Assembly (NCBI GenBank): GCA_036389395.1
Contig: DASVPY010000020.1
Span: 1-64,000 of the forward strand
Source of the DNA: QHXQ01 sp036389395
GTDB lineage: Bacteria > Acidobacteriota > Blastocatellia > Pyrinomonadales > Pyrinomonadaceae
Length of the DNA stretch: 64,000 bases
Direction: 5' to 3'
Positions within the stretch are counted from its first letter, which is position 1. Each line of letters starts with the position of its first letter. A program made the translations under genes and the position numbers. The notes under the pieces were generated by a model. It saw nothing but the letters and a program-made list of their open reading frames with translations. It ran no database searches and was not told where the DNA came from. This document shows, piece by piece, positions 35,963 to 44,832 of this stretch.

Positions 35963-36295
35963 ATGCTCGACCGGGAGGTGAAGCGCGGCAGCGCGGAGAT
36001 GTTGATCCTCGCGCTGGTGGAGGAGCGGGCGCGGCACGGCTACGAGATCGCCAAGCTCATCGAGGAGCGGTCGGGCGGCGTGTTGCAGTTCCACGTCGCG
36101 TCGCTCTACCCGCTGCTCTACCGGCTGGAGAAGCGCGGGCTGATTCAGGGGCGCTGGGTCGAGAAGGCGGGCGCGCGCCGCCGCCGCTTCTACCGGCTGA
36201 CCGCCGCCGGGCAGCGCGTGCTCGCCGAGCAGCGGCGCACGTGGAAGGACTTCTGGGCCGCGCTCGACCGCGTGGCGGGGATCAGCCATGCCTGA
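35963..36295 (+). CDS. PadR family transcriptional regulator
   Basis: A 110-residue winged-helix repressor. GSAEMLILALVEERARHGYEIAKLIEERS is the PadR N-terminal helix-turn-helix, followed by LYPLLYRLEKRGLIQGRW and the wing RRRFYRLTAAGQRVL. ATG at 35963 has GGAGG at the right spacing; the frame is open upstream to 35894 without homology. Its last eight bases overlap the start of the permease gene, so the two are translationally coupled, the standard arrangement for acidobacterial ADOP permeases. Confidence 0.95.
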   Translation: MLDREVKRGSAEMLILALVEERARHGYEIAKLIEERSGGVLQFHVASLYPLLYRLEKRGLIQGRWVEKAGARRRRFYRLTAAGQRVLAEQRRTWKDFWAALDRVAGISHA

Positions 36296-39017
36296 CCGCG
36301 AAGGGGCCGCGCCCGACTGGCGCGCTTACGTCCGCGCGCACCTGCCGGCGCTCGCGCTGGGGCCCGAGCGTGAACTGGAGATCGTCGAAGAGCTGGCGCA
36401 ACACCTGGAGGCGGTCTACGAAGAGTCCCTGGCGGCCGGCGCGGACACGGCGGCGGCCGCGGCGCGGGCCCGCGCAGAGATCGCCGACTGGCAGTTGTTG
36501 GAGTGTGAGCTGGGCCGCACGCGCCGCCCCGTCGCCGCGGAGCGCGGCGCGGCCCACGGCGCGACAGCGGCGGCGCGTGGGCGCGCGCGGCGCAGGAGTT
36601 GGCCGCGCCTGGACGCGCTCAGCCAGGACGTGCGTTACGGCGTGCGCGTGCTGTTGAAGCGACCGAGCTTCACCGCGATCACCGTGTTGACGCTCGCCCT
36701 GGGCATCGGCGCGAACACGGCCATCTTCTCGGTCGTCAACGCCGTCCTGCTGCGCCCGCTGCCGTACCCGGAGCCGGAGCGTCTGGTCGTCCTGGAGTCG
36801 GTCAAGACGCAGGGCGGGCCGGCGCAGTTCGGCGTCGCGCCCGCGGACTTCTGGGACTGGCAGGCGCAGAGCCGCGCCTACACGCAGTTGGCCGTGCTGG
36901 GCGGCTCGGGGCTGACGCTCGTCGCCGACGACGGCAGGGCCGAGACGCTGCCCGCCGCGCGCGTCTCGGCCAACTTCTTTCAGACCTTCGGCGTCGCCCC
37001 ACTCCTGGGGCGCGACTTCCGCCCCGACGAGGAGTTGGTCGCCGGCCCGCGCGTCGTCATCCTGAGTCACAAGCTGTGGCAGGGGCGGTTCGGCGGCGAC
37101 CCCGCGGTCGTCGGGCGGGCGCTGCGGACGGACGACGGCGCGGTCACGGTCTTGGGCGTCATGCCGCCCGACTTCAAAGTGCCGAGCTACGCGGGCGCGT
37201 GGGTGCCGGTCTTGCGCGACAGCGGCGAGATGAAGGTGCGCGGCGCGCGCTACCTGTCGGCCGTGGGCCGGCTCGCGCCGGGACAGACGCGCGCGAGCGC
37301 CGAGGCGGAGATACAGACGATCAACAAGCAGTTGGCCGCCGCCTACCCGAAGGACAACCAGGGCTGGGCGGTGCGCGTCCTGACGTGGCGCGAGCACCTA
37401 GTGCGCAACGGCCGCGCGGCGCTCTTCATCCTGATGGGCGCGGTGGGGCTGGTGCTCTTAGTCGCGTGCGCGAACGTGGCGAACCTGCTGCTCGCGCGGG
37501 CGGCGGCGCGGCAGAAGGAGATGGCGATCCGCGCGGCCCTCGGCGCGGGGCGCGGGCGTTTGTTGCGGCAGGCGTTGGTCGAAGGGTTGCTGCTGGCGCT
37601 GGCGGGCGGCGCGTGTGGGTTGCTGCTGGCGGCGTGGGGCGTGGACGCGCTCCCGCGCCTGCTGCCGACGTTCCACTGGAAGTTTCAAGCCTTGAGCAAC
37701 GCGCGCGACGAGTTGGGCTTGGACGCGCGCGTGCTCCTCTTCACGCTGGGCCTCTCGACGCTGACGGGCGTCGTCTTCGGGCTGATGCCCGGCTGGCAGG
37801 CGGCGCGGCTCGCGGTCAACGACTGTCTGAAGACGGAGGGGCGCGCGACGGAGTCGCCGCGGCAGCGGCGCGCGCGCGGCGCGCTGGTCGTGGCGGAGGT
37901 GGCGCTGGCGGTCGTGCTGCTCGCGGGCGCGGGGCTGCTCCTGCGCAGCTTCTACGAACTGCGGCGCGCGGACTTCGGCTACGAGCCGCGGGGCTTGCTG
38001 ACGATGTCGCTGGCGCTGCCGCCGCAGGGCAAGGCGCTGTTCGCGCGGCAGGTGCGCGAAGAGGTCGCGCGGCTGCCCGGCGTCGAGTCGGTCTCGCTGA
38101 TGAGCTTCGCCACGCTCGGCGGGCTGAACTTCCCGTTCAACGTCGAGGGGCGGCCGCTGCCCGAAGGGGATCAGATGATCGCCTACAGCGCCGTCGGCCC
38201 CGACTACCTGCGCACCCTGCGCGTGCCCTTGCGCGCGGGGCGCGGCTTCGACGAGCGCGACCGCAAGGACGCGCCGCCCGTCGCGCTCGTCAACGAGACG
38301 CTGGCGCGGCGCTACTTCGCCGACGTGAACCCGGTCGGGCAGCGGCTCGTGCTCAACTACATGGGGCAGCGGCAGGTGCGCGAGATCGTGGGCGTCTGCG
38401 GCGACGCGAAGCAGGAGGAGCCGAACGCCCCGACCAAGCCGGAGGCGCTCGTGCCCTTCGAGCAGCAGCCGTGGTTCTCGGCCTTCCTGCTGATCCGCAC
38501 GACGACCTCAGACCCGCGCGCCGTGCGCGCCGACGTGCAGCGCGTCATCTGGGCGCACGACAAGAGCCTGCCGGCCGCCAGGGCCGAGACGTTCGCCGAG
38601 CAGCACGCCGAGCAGTTGGCCGAGCCGCGCCTGTACACGCTCCTGCTGGGGCTGTTCGCCGCCACCGCGCTCCTGCTCGCCGCGGTCGGCATCTACGGCG
38701 TGATGGCCTACTCGGTCACGCAGCGCACGCGCGAGATCGGCGTGCGCATGGCGTTGGGCGCGCAGGCCCGCGACGTGCTGCGGCTGGTCGTCGGGCAGGG
38801 CATGACGCTGGCGCTCGTCGGGCTGGCGTGCGGCGTCGGCGCGGCGCTCGCGGCCACGCGCCTGCTGCGCGGCCTGCTCTTCGGCGTCAGCCCGACCGAC
38901 CCGCTCGTCTTCGCCGGCATCTGCGTGCTGCTGGCGTCGGTGGCGTTGGTGGCCTGTTACCTGCCGGCCCGCCGGGCCACGAAGATCGATCCGCTGGTTG
39001 CGCTCCGGTACGAGTAA
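36288..39017 (+). CDS. ABC transporter permease, ADOP/MacB-FtsX type
   Basis: A 909-residue membrane protein. About 80 residues of cytosolic prefix domain (ERELEIVEELAQHLEAVYEES) precede the membrane part, which starts with LSQDVRYGVRVLLKRPSFTAITVLTLALGIGANTAIF. It has two MacB-type periplasmic domains and two FtsX-type membrane bundles (RQKEMAIRAALGAGRGRLLRQ; QRTREIGVRMALGAQARDVLR), i.e. a tandem permease. No ATPase gene is adjacent; such 'acidobacterial duplicated orphan permeases' are typically coupled to padR. Substrate unknown, probably efflux or envelope remodelling. Confidence 0.95.
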   Translation: MPDREGAAPDWRAYVRAHLPALALGPERELEIVEELAQHLEAVYEESLAAGADTAAAAARARAEIADWQLLECELGRTRRPVAAERGAAHGATAAARGRARRRSWPRLDALSQDVRYGVRVLLKRPSFTAITVLTLALGIGANTAIFSVVNAVLLRPLPYPEPERLVVLESVKTQGGPAQFGVAPADFWDWQAQSRAYTQLAVLGGSGLTLVADDGRAETLPAARVSANFFQTFGVAPLLGRDFRPDEELVAGPRVVILSHKLWQGRFGGDPAVVGRALRTDDGAVTVLGVMPPDFKVPSYAGAWVPVLRDSGEMKVRGARYLSAVGRLAPGQTRASAEAEIQTINKQLAAAYPKDNQGWAVRVLTWREHLVRNGRAALFILMGAVGLVLLVACANVANLLLARAAARQKEMAIRAALGAGRGRLLRQALVEGLLLALAGGACGLLLAAWGVDALPRLLPTFHWKFQALSNARDELGLDARVLLFTLGLSTLTGVVFGLMPGWQAARLAVNDCLKTEGRATESPRQRRARGALVVAEVALAVVLLAGAGLLLRSFYELRRADFGYEPRGLLTMSLALPPQGKALFARQVREEVARLPGVESVSLMSFATLGGLNFPFNVEGRPLPEGDQMIAYSAVGPDYLRTLRVPLRAGRGFDERDRKDAPPVALVNETLARRYFADVNPVGQRLVLNYMGQRQVREIVGVCGDAKQEEPNAPTKPEALVPFEQQPWFSAFLLIRTTTSDPRAVRADVQRVIWAHDKSLPAARAETFAEQHAEQLAEPRLYTLLLGLFAATALLLAAVGIYGVMAYSVTQRTREIGVRMALGAQARDVLRLVVGQGMTLALVGLACGVGAALAATRLLRGLLFGVSPTDPLVFAGICVLLASVALVACYLPARRATKIDPLVALRYE

Positions 39018-39022
39018 GCGCC

Positions 39023-39050
39023 TATAATCTACGCACACAACGTAGATTAT
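39023..39050 (+). promoter_or_regulatory. Inverted repeat overlapping a TATAAT box upstream of uvrC
   Basis: TATAAT (39023-39028) is a consensus -10. Overlapping it is a perfect 10-bp inverted repeat, ATAATCTACG (39024-39033) and CGTAGATTAT (39041-39050), with a 7-nt spacer, ending two bases before the uvrC ATG. It can be an operator for a dimeric regulator or a leader hairpin. No Shine-Dalgarno sequence is visible, so uvrC may be translated from a very short leader. Confidence 0.5.
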
Positions 39051-39052
39051 TT

Positions 39053-41143
39053 ATGACGCTCTCGGAGAAGCTCGCCAGCCTGCCGACCCAGCCCGGCGTC
39101 TACCTGCACAAAGACGCGGCGGGGAAGATCATCTACGTCGGCAAGGCGAAGAACCTGCGCAACCGCGTGCGCTCTTATTTTCAGTCGGGGCGCGGGCACG
39201 ATCCGAAGACGCGCGAGCTGGTGCGGCGCATCGTCGATCTTGAGTTCATCGTCACGGACACGGAGGTCGAGGCGTTAGTCTTAGAGTCGAACCTGATCAA
39301 GCAGCACCGGCCGCGTTACAACGTGCTGTTGAAGGACGACAAGCAGTACCCGCACCTGAAGCTGACGATAGGCGAGCCGTTCCCGCGCGTCATGATCACG
39401 CGCAAGATACAGCGCGACGGCGCGCTCTACTTCGGCCCGTTCCTGCCCGCCGCGCTCGCCCGCCGCACGATTGATCTCATCAACCGCACGTTCCAGCTCC
39501 GCACCTGCGACATAGAGATTGACGGGAAGCTGCCGCGCCCGTGTCTCGAATATCACATCAAGCGTTGTCTCGGGCCTTGTGTGAAAGGACTCTGCACGCC
39601 GGAGGAGTACGCCGAGTCGGTGCGCGACGTGCGGCTCTTTCTCGAAGGGCGCAACCGCGAGTTGGCGGACGAGTACGAGGCGCGGATGCTGCGCGCGTCC
39701 GAGGAGATGCGCTTCGAGCAGGCGGCCAAGTACCGCGACCTGCGCAAGACCGTCCTCGCCGTCTCCGAGCAGCAGAAGATGGCGACGACCGCCGACCGCG
39801 ACGTGGACATCTTCGGCTACTACCGCGAGGGCGCGCGCCTCGCCCTGCAACTCTTCACCATGCGCGAGGGCAAGATCGTCGGCCGGCGCGAGTTCTTCTG
39901 GGAAGACCTGCCCGCAGAGGGCTTCGACCCGTCGGCGTTCTTGAGCGACGTGCTGACGCAGTACTACTCGACCGACTACGTGCCGCGCGAGATAAACGTG
40001 CCGGTGGATTTTGAAGACCGCGAGTTGTTGGAGAAGATGTTGACGGAGCGCAAGGGCCGGCGCGTCCGCATCCTCGACCCGCAGCGCGGCGAGAAGCGCG
40101 ACATGATCGAGTTGGTCGAGAAGAACGCGCAGATCGCGTTCGAGCAACGCTTCCGCGTCCTGAAGCCCGACATGGAGCGCGTGCTCGAAGAGTTGCAGGA
40201 GACGTTGGAGTTGCCGCGCTTCCCCGCGCGCATCGAGTCGTTCGACGTGTCGAACATCTCCGGCGCGGAGAACGTGGCGGCGGTCGTCGTCTGCGAGAAC
40301 GGCAAGATCAGCCGCGCGGACAAGCGCCACTTCCGCATCAAGACCGTGGAGGGCGCGAACGATCCGGCCTCGATGCGCGAGGCCGTCTTCCGCCGCTACC
40401 GGCGGCAACTCGACGAGCAGCAGCCGCTCCCCGATCTCGTCATGATCGACGGCGGCAAGACGCAGTTGGCGGCCGCCTCGGACGCGGCACGCGAACTGGG
40501 CTTAGAGGCGCTGCCGATGATCGGCGTCGTCAAGCCGCCGCGGCGGCACAACGAGGTCTCGCACCTGCTCGTCAAGGGGCGCGAGCACGCGCCGGTCTAC
40601 CTCGACCCGCACTCGCCCGCCCTGCGTCTCATCCAGATGATCCGCGACGAGACGCACCGCGCCGCCGTCACCTACCACCGCAAGCGGCGCGAGATGCGCG
40701 ACTTCACGTCGGAGCTGACCGCCATCCCCGGCGTCGGCGACAAGCGCAAGACCCGCCTGCTGCGCAACTTCGGCTCCATCGCCCGCATCGCGCGCGCCAC
40801 GGCCGCGGAACTCGCGCCCTTCGTCGGCCGCCAGACCGCCGAAGAGATCGCCCAACACTTCGCACGCCAACGCGCGCTCGCGGGTCTGGACGAAAGCGTC
40901 GGCGCTCGTGAGGACGCGTCTGAAGCCGGCGCTGATGCGACCGCGCCGCTCGACGTTGAGACGCGGCTCGACGATCCGGCGGGCGACGCCGAAGACTTGC
41001 GGCCGATCCGCTCGGTCGATCAACAGGGCGCGGTCATCAAGCGGCGCAAGCGGACGCGGACGCGCTCGACCAACCCGCACGGCGTCAAGCGCGAGCGGCT
41101 AACCGGAGACGACAACGCCGAGCGGCTCGGCGTTGACGAGTAG
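39053..41143 (+). CDS. uvrC: Excinuclease ABC subunit C
   Basis: A 696-residue nucleotide-excision-repair nuclease that cuts both sides of a lesion after UvrAB recognition. GIY-YIG domain at the N-terminus (QPGVYLHKDAAGKIIYVGKAKNLRNR), the linker UVR motif (FEQAAKYRDLRKTVLAV), the RNase H-like C-terminal nuclease domain (ESFDVSNISG, PDLVMIDGGKTQL, with HNEVSHLLVKG) and helix-hairpin-helix (LTAIPGVGDKRKTRLLRNFGS). A charged tail of about 80 residues past the HhH is unusual and ends in a basic Lys/Arg run. ATG at 39053 follows the permease stop by 35 bases. Confidence 0.97.
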   Translation: MTLSEKLASLPTQPGVYLHKDAAGKIIYVGKAKNLRNRVRSYFQSGRGHDPKTRELVRRIVDLEFIVTDTEVEALVLESNLIKQHRPRYNVLLKDDKQYPHLKLTIGEPFPRVMITRKIQRDGALYFGPFLPAALARRTIDLINRTFQLRTCDIEIDGKLPRPCLEYHIKRCLGPCVKGLCTPEEYAESVRDVRLFLEGRNRELADEYEARMLRASEEMRFEQAAKYRDLRKTVLAVSEQQKMATTADRDVDIFGYYREGARLALQLFTMREGKIVGRREFFWEDLPAEGFDPSAFLSDVLTQYYSTDYVPREINVPVDFEDRELLEKMLTERKGRRVRILDPQRGEKRDMIELVEKNAQIAFEQRFRVLKPDMERVLEELQETLELPRFPARIESFDVSNISGAENVAAVVVCENGKISRADKRHFRIKTVEGANDPASMREAVFRRYRRQLDEQQPLPDLVMIDGGKTQLAAASDAARELGLEALPMIGVVKPPRRHNEVSHLLVKGREHAPVYLDPHSPALRLIQMIRDETHRAAVTYHRKRREMRDFTSELTAIPGVGDKRKTRLLRNFGSIARIARATAAELAPFVGRQTAEEIAQHFARQRALAGLDESVGAREDASEAGADATAPLDVETRLDDPAGDAEDLRPIRSVDQQGAVIKRRKRTRTRSTNPHGVKRERLTGDDNAERLGVDE

Positions 41144-41162
41144 CTTCCTTATTTCGGTTCTT

Positions 41163-41258
41163 CTCTGTGCCCCCTCTGAGTCCTCTGTGTCTCGGTGGTT
41201 AATGCCGCTGTGACCAGATTCACCACCGAGACACAGAGGGCACAGAGGATGCACGGAG
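41163..41258. repeat. Intergenic palindrome, CACAGAG family
   Basis: Arms 41163-41199 and 41222-41258 pair at 32 of 37 positions around a 22-nt loop, with ACCACCGAGACACAGAG in the right arm. It follows the uvrC stop by 19 bases and precedes a codirectional gene by about 105. Confidence 0.88.
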
Positions 41259-41363
41259 GGTTGAGCGGTTTATGCGATGCTTGTTGCCGACGAGCCGCGC
41301 ACGCGGCGCGCGAGTTGTGTTAATCTTGATGTACGGTTTCCCCCGGAAAGGATCAAGCGAACA

Positions 41364-42890
41364 GTGAAGACGGACAACGGGCAGAGTGTCTCCGTCTGGC
41401 TGGCGACCGCCGACATGCCGCCCGCCGGCCGGCTCGAACACGACGTGCAGACGGACGTTTGTATCGTCGGCGGCGGCATCGCGGGGCTGACGACCGCCTA
41501 CCTGCTGGCGCAGGCCCGCCGCCGCGTCGTCGTCCTTGACGACGGCCCGCTCGCCGGCGGCGAGACGTGCCGCACGACCGCGCACATCGTCACCGCGCTC
41601 GACGACCGCTACTACGAGTTGGAACGACTCCACGGCGAACGAGGCGCGCACCTCGCCGCCGCGAGCCACACGGCCGCCATCGAGAAGATCGCCGAGCTGG
41701 TCGCCGCCGAAGGGATCGCCTGCGACTTCGCGCGCCTCGACGGCTACCTCTTCGTGCCACCCGGCGACGACGCGAGCGTGCTCGACAAGGAGCTGGCCGC
41801 ATGTCTGCGCGCGGGGCTGACCGGCGTCGAGCTGGTCGAGCGCGCGCCCCTCGGTTCGTTCGACACGGGGCCGGCGCTGCGCTTCCCGCGCCAGGCGCAG
41901 TTCCACGTCCTCAAGTACCTCGCGGGTCTGACCGCGGCCATCAAGCGCGACGGCGGCGAGGTCTACACCAACACGCACGCCGCCGAGATCGAGGGCGGCA
42001 ACGACGCGCGCGTCGTGACCAGCGACGGTGTGACGGTGCGCGCGGGCGCGGTCGTCGTCGCCACCAACACGCCGGTCAACGACCGCTTCGAGATACACAC
42101 CAAACAGGGCGCGTATCGCACCTACGTCGTCGGCGCGCGCGTGCCAAAAGGGAGCGTCCCGCAAATTCTCCTGTGGGACACGCCCGACCCTTACCACTAC
42201 TTGCGCTTGCAAGCGGCGGATGATCACGACGTTTTGATCGTCGGCGGCGAGGATCACAAGACGGGGCAGGCGGACGACATGGACGCGCGCTACGCGCGGC
42301 TCGAAGCGTGGACGCGCGAATGCTTCCCCGAAGTCGAAGGGTTCGCGTTCCGCTGGTCGGGGCAGGTCATGGAGCCGGTGGACGGTCTCGCCTTCATCGG
42401 GCGCAACCCGCTCGACAGCGATAATGTCTTCATCGCCACGGGCGACAGCGGCAACGGCATGACGCACGGCACGATTGCCGGCCTGCTCATCTCCGATCTG
42501 ATCCTGGGGCGCGAGAACGACTGGGCCGAACTCTACGACCCGGCGCGCAAGACGCTCGGCGCGATCCGCGACTACGCCGGCGAGAACCTGAACGTCGCCG
42601 CGCAGTACACAGACCTCGTGACGGGCGGCGAGGTGGAAGACGCCAACGCGATCAAGCCGGGCGCGGGCGCGATCATCCGCCGCGGACTGTCGAAGGTCGC
42701 CGCCTGCCGCGACGACGACGGGGTGCTGCACGAGCACTCCGCCATCTGCCCGCACCTCGGCTGCGTCGTCCACTGGAACCCCAACGAACGCACCTGGGAC
42801 TGCCCCTGCCACGGCTCCCGCTACGCCGCCCAAGACGGCCACGTCGTCAACGGCCCCGCGAACCGTGGACTGGCCGCCGCGGAGGAGTGA
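41364..42890 (+). CDS. FAD-dependent oxidoreductase with C-terminal Rieske domain
   Basis: A 508-residue flavoprotein. A Rossmann FAD site (DVCIVGGGIAGLTTAYLLAQ) begins a DAO-type oxidoreductase domain, ending near WSGQVMEPVDGLAFIG and ATGDSGNGMTHGTIAGLL. The last 80 residues are a Rieske [2Fe-2S] domain with CPHLGC and CPCHGSRY, i.e. both Cys-x-His and Cys-x2-His ligand pairs. It would pass electrons from a substrate to the cluster; the natural substrate of this family is not established. GTG at 41364 is chosen for the AAAGGA upstream and the start of homology; the frame is open to 41277 inside the preceding palindrome region. Confidence 0.93.
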   Translation: MKTDNGQSVSVWLATADMPPAGRLEHDVQTDVCIVGGGIAGLTTAYLLAQARRRVVVLDDGPLAGGETCRTTAHIVTALDDRYYELERLHGERGAHLAAASHTAAIEKIAELVAAEGIACDFARLDGYLFVPPGDDASVLDKELAACLRAGLTGVELVERAPLGSFDTGPALRFPRQAQFHVLKYLAGLTAAIKRDGGEVYTNTHAAEIEGGNDARVVTSDGVTVRAGAVVVATNTPVNDRFEIHTKQGAYRTYVVGARVPKGSVPQILLWDTPDPYHYLRLQAADDHDVLIVGGEDHKTGQADDMDARYARLEAWTRECFPEVEGFAFRWSGQVMEPVDGLAFIGRNPLDSDNVFIATGDSGNGMTHGTIAGLLISDLILGRENDWAELYDPARKTLGAIRDYAGENLNVAAQYTDLVTGGEVEDANAIKPGAGAIIRRGLSKVAACRDDDGVLHEHSAICPHLGCVVHWNPNERTWDCPCHGSRYAAQDGHVVNGPANRGLAAAEE

Positions 42891-42950
42891 CGGTTGAAGG
42901 GCGAGCGGCGCGCTTGGCAGTTGGTGGTTGCAGGTAGCGGGCGGCCGATT

Positions 42951-43033
42951 TAACACAGAGTACACAGAGGAGATACAGAGGACAGAGAGTTATGATCTGT
43001 GGCCTCTGTGTCTCCTCTGTGTACTCTGTGTTG
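42951..43033. repeat. Intergenic palindrome, CACAGAG family
   Basis: Arms 42951-42986 and 42997-43033 pair imperfectly with a long exact block (ACACAGAGTACACAGAGGAGA). It separates convergent genes. The 27 bases 42941-42967 recur exactly at 47661-47687, linking these two copies closely. Confidence 0.88.
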
Positions 43034-43063
43034 ATCTGTTCTGCCGTTAGCGGCGACTGCAAG

Positions 43064-44665
43064 TTAAGGCGCGGCCGGTTTCGGCTGGGCGCGGGCGGCG
43101 GCTGACACGGCGTAGAAGCGTAAGACCGGATCGCCTGAGCCGACGAGGGCGGCGCGGAGGCGGGCGCGGGCGTCGGGAGGCTGGAAGCGCGGGCTGGCGA
43201 TGAGGCGTTGGAGGTGGAGCAGCCAGCCGGCGCGATTCTCTTGTTGACGCACGGGCTGGCGCAGGTAGGCGACGTACTCGCGCAGGAGCGTCTCGCCCAG
43301 AGGCCCTTCGGCCGGCACGACTTCGAGCAGCAGTTGGTAGAGCACGCAACGCTGGTTGAAGTAGTCCGCCTCCGACGCTTCGCCGCTCGCGCGCCAGTCC
43401 GCCAGTCCGTTCAGCCAGTCGCGCACCTGCTGCGCGCGCTTCGGCGCGCTCTCCTCCGCCTCCGACTCGTCCGCCATGCCGAAGCGCAACTCCTGCGCGG
43501 TGCGGAACAGACTCTGCGCCGCGGGCGTCGTGAAGTAGGGCGTGAGCCGCGCCGCGCCCGCGTCGCCGCTCGGTACGTCGGCCGGCGCGTCGGCGGGCGG
43601 CTCCGCCCGGCGCGGTGCGACCTGGCGAAGTTGGTCGTTGAGATCATCGGGCAGGCGGCGACTCGCTTGGCCGGGGCGCGACCACGCCGCGGCCGTGTCC
43701 GCGCAGTGCGGCGCGTCCTTGTGCCGGTCGTAATAAGCGCCGAAGGCCGCGCCCGTGTCTTCGAGCGCCACGCCCTGCTTGCGGGCCGGCAGGGACAGCA
43801 GGACGATGGCGGGCACGCGCGTGTCCATCTCGGCCGTGAAGCTGCGGTCGTCGGCCGCGACGCGCGCGAGCGCGCCGGTGTAGGCGTGCAGCAGCGCGGC
43901 CAGGCGTTCGGGCGTGTCGCCCAGCCGGCTGACGACGCGCGCTAGGGGGAAGACCTGCGCGGGCGCGGCGAGCGCGTCGAGGTAAGGCGTGACGAAGAGC
44001 AGGTCGTCGCCGCGCTCCTTCTCTTCGGCGCTGAACGCGTCCTGCGCGACGCGCGTGAGCGTGTCGTAGAAGTCCGACACTTCGGGGACGAGCGCGTCGG
44101 CGCAGGTGAGCGGCGCGAGCGGGAGCTTGGGCGGCAACTCGGCGAAGAGGGCGCGCGCCCTGGGCTTGTCGAACTTGAGCAGCGCGTTCACGGCGCGCAG
44201 GCGCAGCGAGAGCGCGTCGAGGTTGAGCTGGAAGGCGCGCGCCTCGTAGTCCTCGCGCGTGTAGGCGTAAGCGAGGCCGGTCGCCACGCGCCGCTTGTAG
44301 GGCTGCTGCGCGGCCGCCGCCGCGCGGAACGCCTCTTCGAGCAGCGCGCGCCGCCACGCGCGCTCCTTGATCTTGTCCGTCTCGACGAGCCGCAAGAGCG
44401 CGTCGGCCGCGTACTCGCCGGGCAGCGCGCGCGCCTCCGCGACGAGCGCCAACAGCGCGGGCGCACGCGCCGGGCGCGCACGCTGCGCCCCGGTCTGCGG
44501 CGGCTGCGCCGGCCCCTGCCCGCCGCGCGCCTGCGTCGCCAGCGCCGCGAGCGCGCAGCACGCGAGCGCGAGCCAACGCCCCGCGGCGCGCCCGCGCGGC
44601 CGTCGGCCCACGTCTGTCTTACGCGGTCGGCGCACGTCCATCCTGTCTTGTGTCCCGTCCTCCAT
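43064..44665 (-). CDS. Hypothetical secreted protein
   Basis: A 533-residue protein I cannot assign. It begins with a basic stretch and a hydrophobic signal-like segment (AAGRWLALACCALAALATQARG), then is largely helical and Ala/Arg-rich throughout, without repeats or catalytic motifs I recognise. Starts at ATG 44665 or 44641 are both plausible; the frame is open to 44821 but the upstream part has no signal peptide. It is divergent from the sugar dehydrogenase gene and convergent with the Rieske gene, so probably monocistronic. Amino acid composition and strand bias argue that it is real: no other long frame in the region has a signal peptide and regular codon use. Confidence 0.7.
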   Translation of the reverse strand: MEDGTQDRMDVRRPRKTDVGRRPRGRAAGRWLALACCALAALATQARGGQGPAQPPQTGAQRARPARAPALLALVAEARALPGEYAADALLRLVETDKIKERAWRRALLEEAFRAAAAAQQPYKRRVATGLAYAYTREDYEARAFQLNLDALSLRLRAVNALLKFDKPRARALFAELPPKLPLAPLTCADALVPEVSDFYDTLTRVAQDAFSAEEKERGDDLLFVTPYLDALAAPAQVFPLARVVSRLGDTPERLAALLHAYTGALARVAADDRSFTAEMDTRVPAIVLLSLPARKQGVALEDTGAAFGAYYDRHKDAPHCADTAAAWSRPGQASRRLPDDLNDQLRQVAPRRAEPPADAPADVPSGDAGAARLTPYFTTPAAQSLFRTAQELRFGMADESEAEESAPKRAQQVRDWLNGLADWRASGEASEADYFNQRCVLYQLLLEVVPAEGPLGETLLREYVAYLRQPVRQQENRAGWLLHLQRLIASPRFQPPDARARLRAALVGSGDPVLRFYAVSAAARAQPKPAAP

Positions 44666-44832
44666 CGGCGCGGGCCAGTTTAGCGCACCGCCGCGTCGCC
44701 CCGCAGCGCGCGCCGGCAGAGGCGCTTGACACGCCCGAAGCCGCTCCCCTAGTCTGTCTCTTACCAAGCGACAACACCAGACGCGCGCCCGCCCGGCGAA
44801 CCTTGAACTCCGAACACGCACAAGACTCCGAC

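Noticed and set aside
39024..39050. Intrinsic terminator for the permease operon
   Set aside because: The stem is followed by only a few T bases and overlaps a consensus TATAAT; a promoter-operator reading fits better.
36599..41143. A single plus-strand open frame of 1514 codons covering the permease and uvrC
   Set aside because: The 5' part is an out-of-frame shadow of the ADOP permease; only the section from ATG 39053 has homology. The permease ends at 39017, so no fusion exists.
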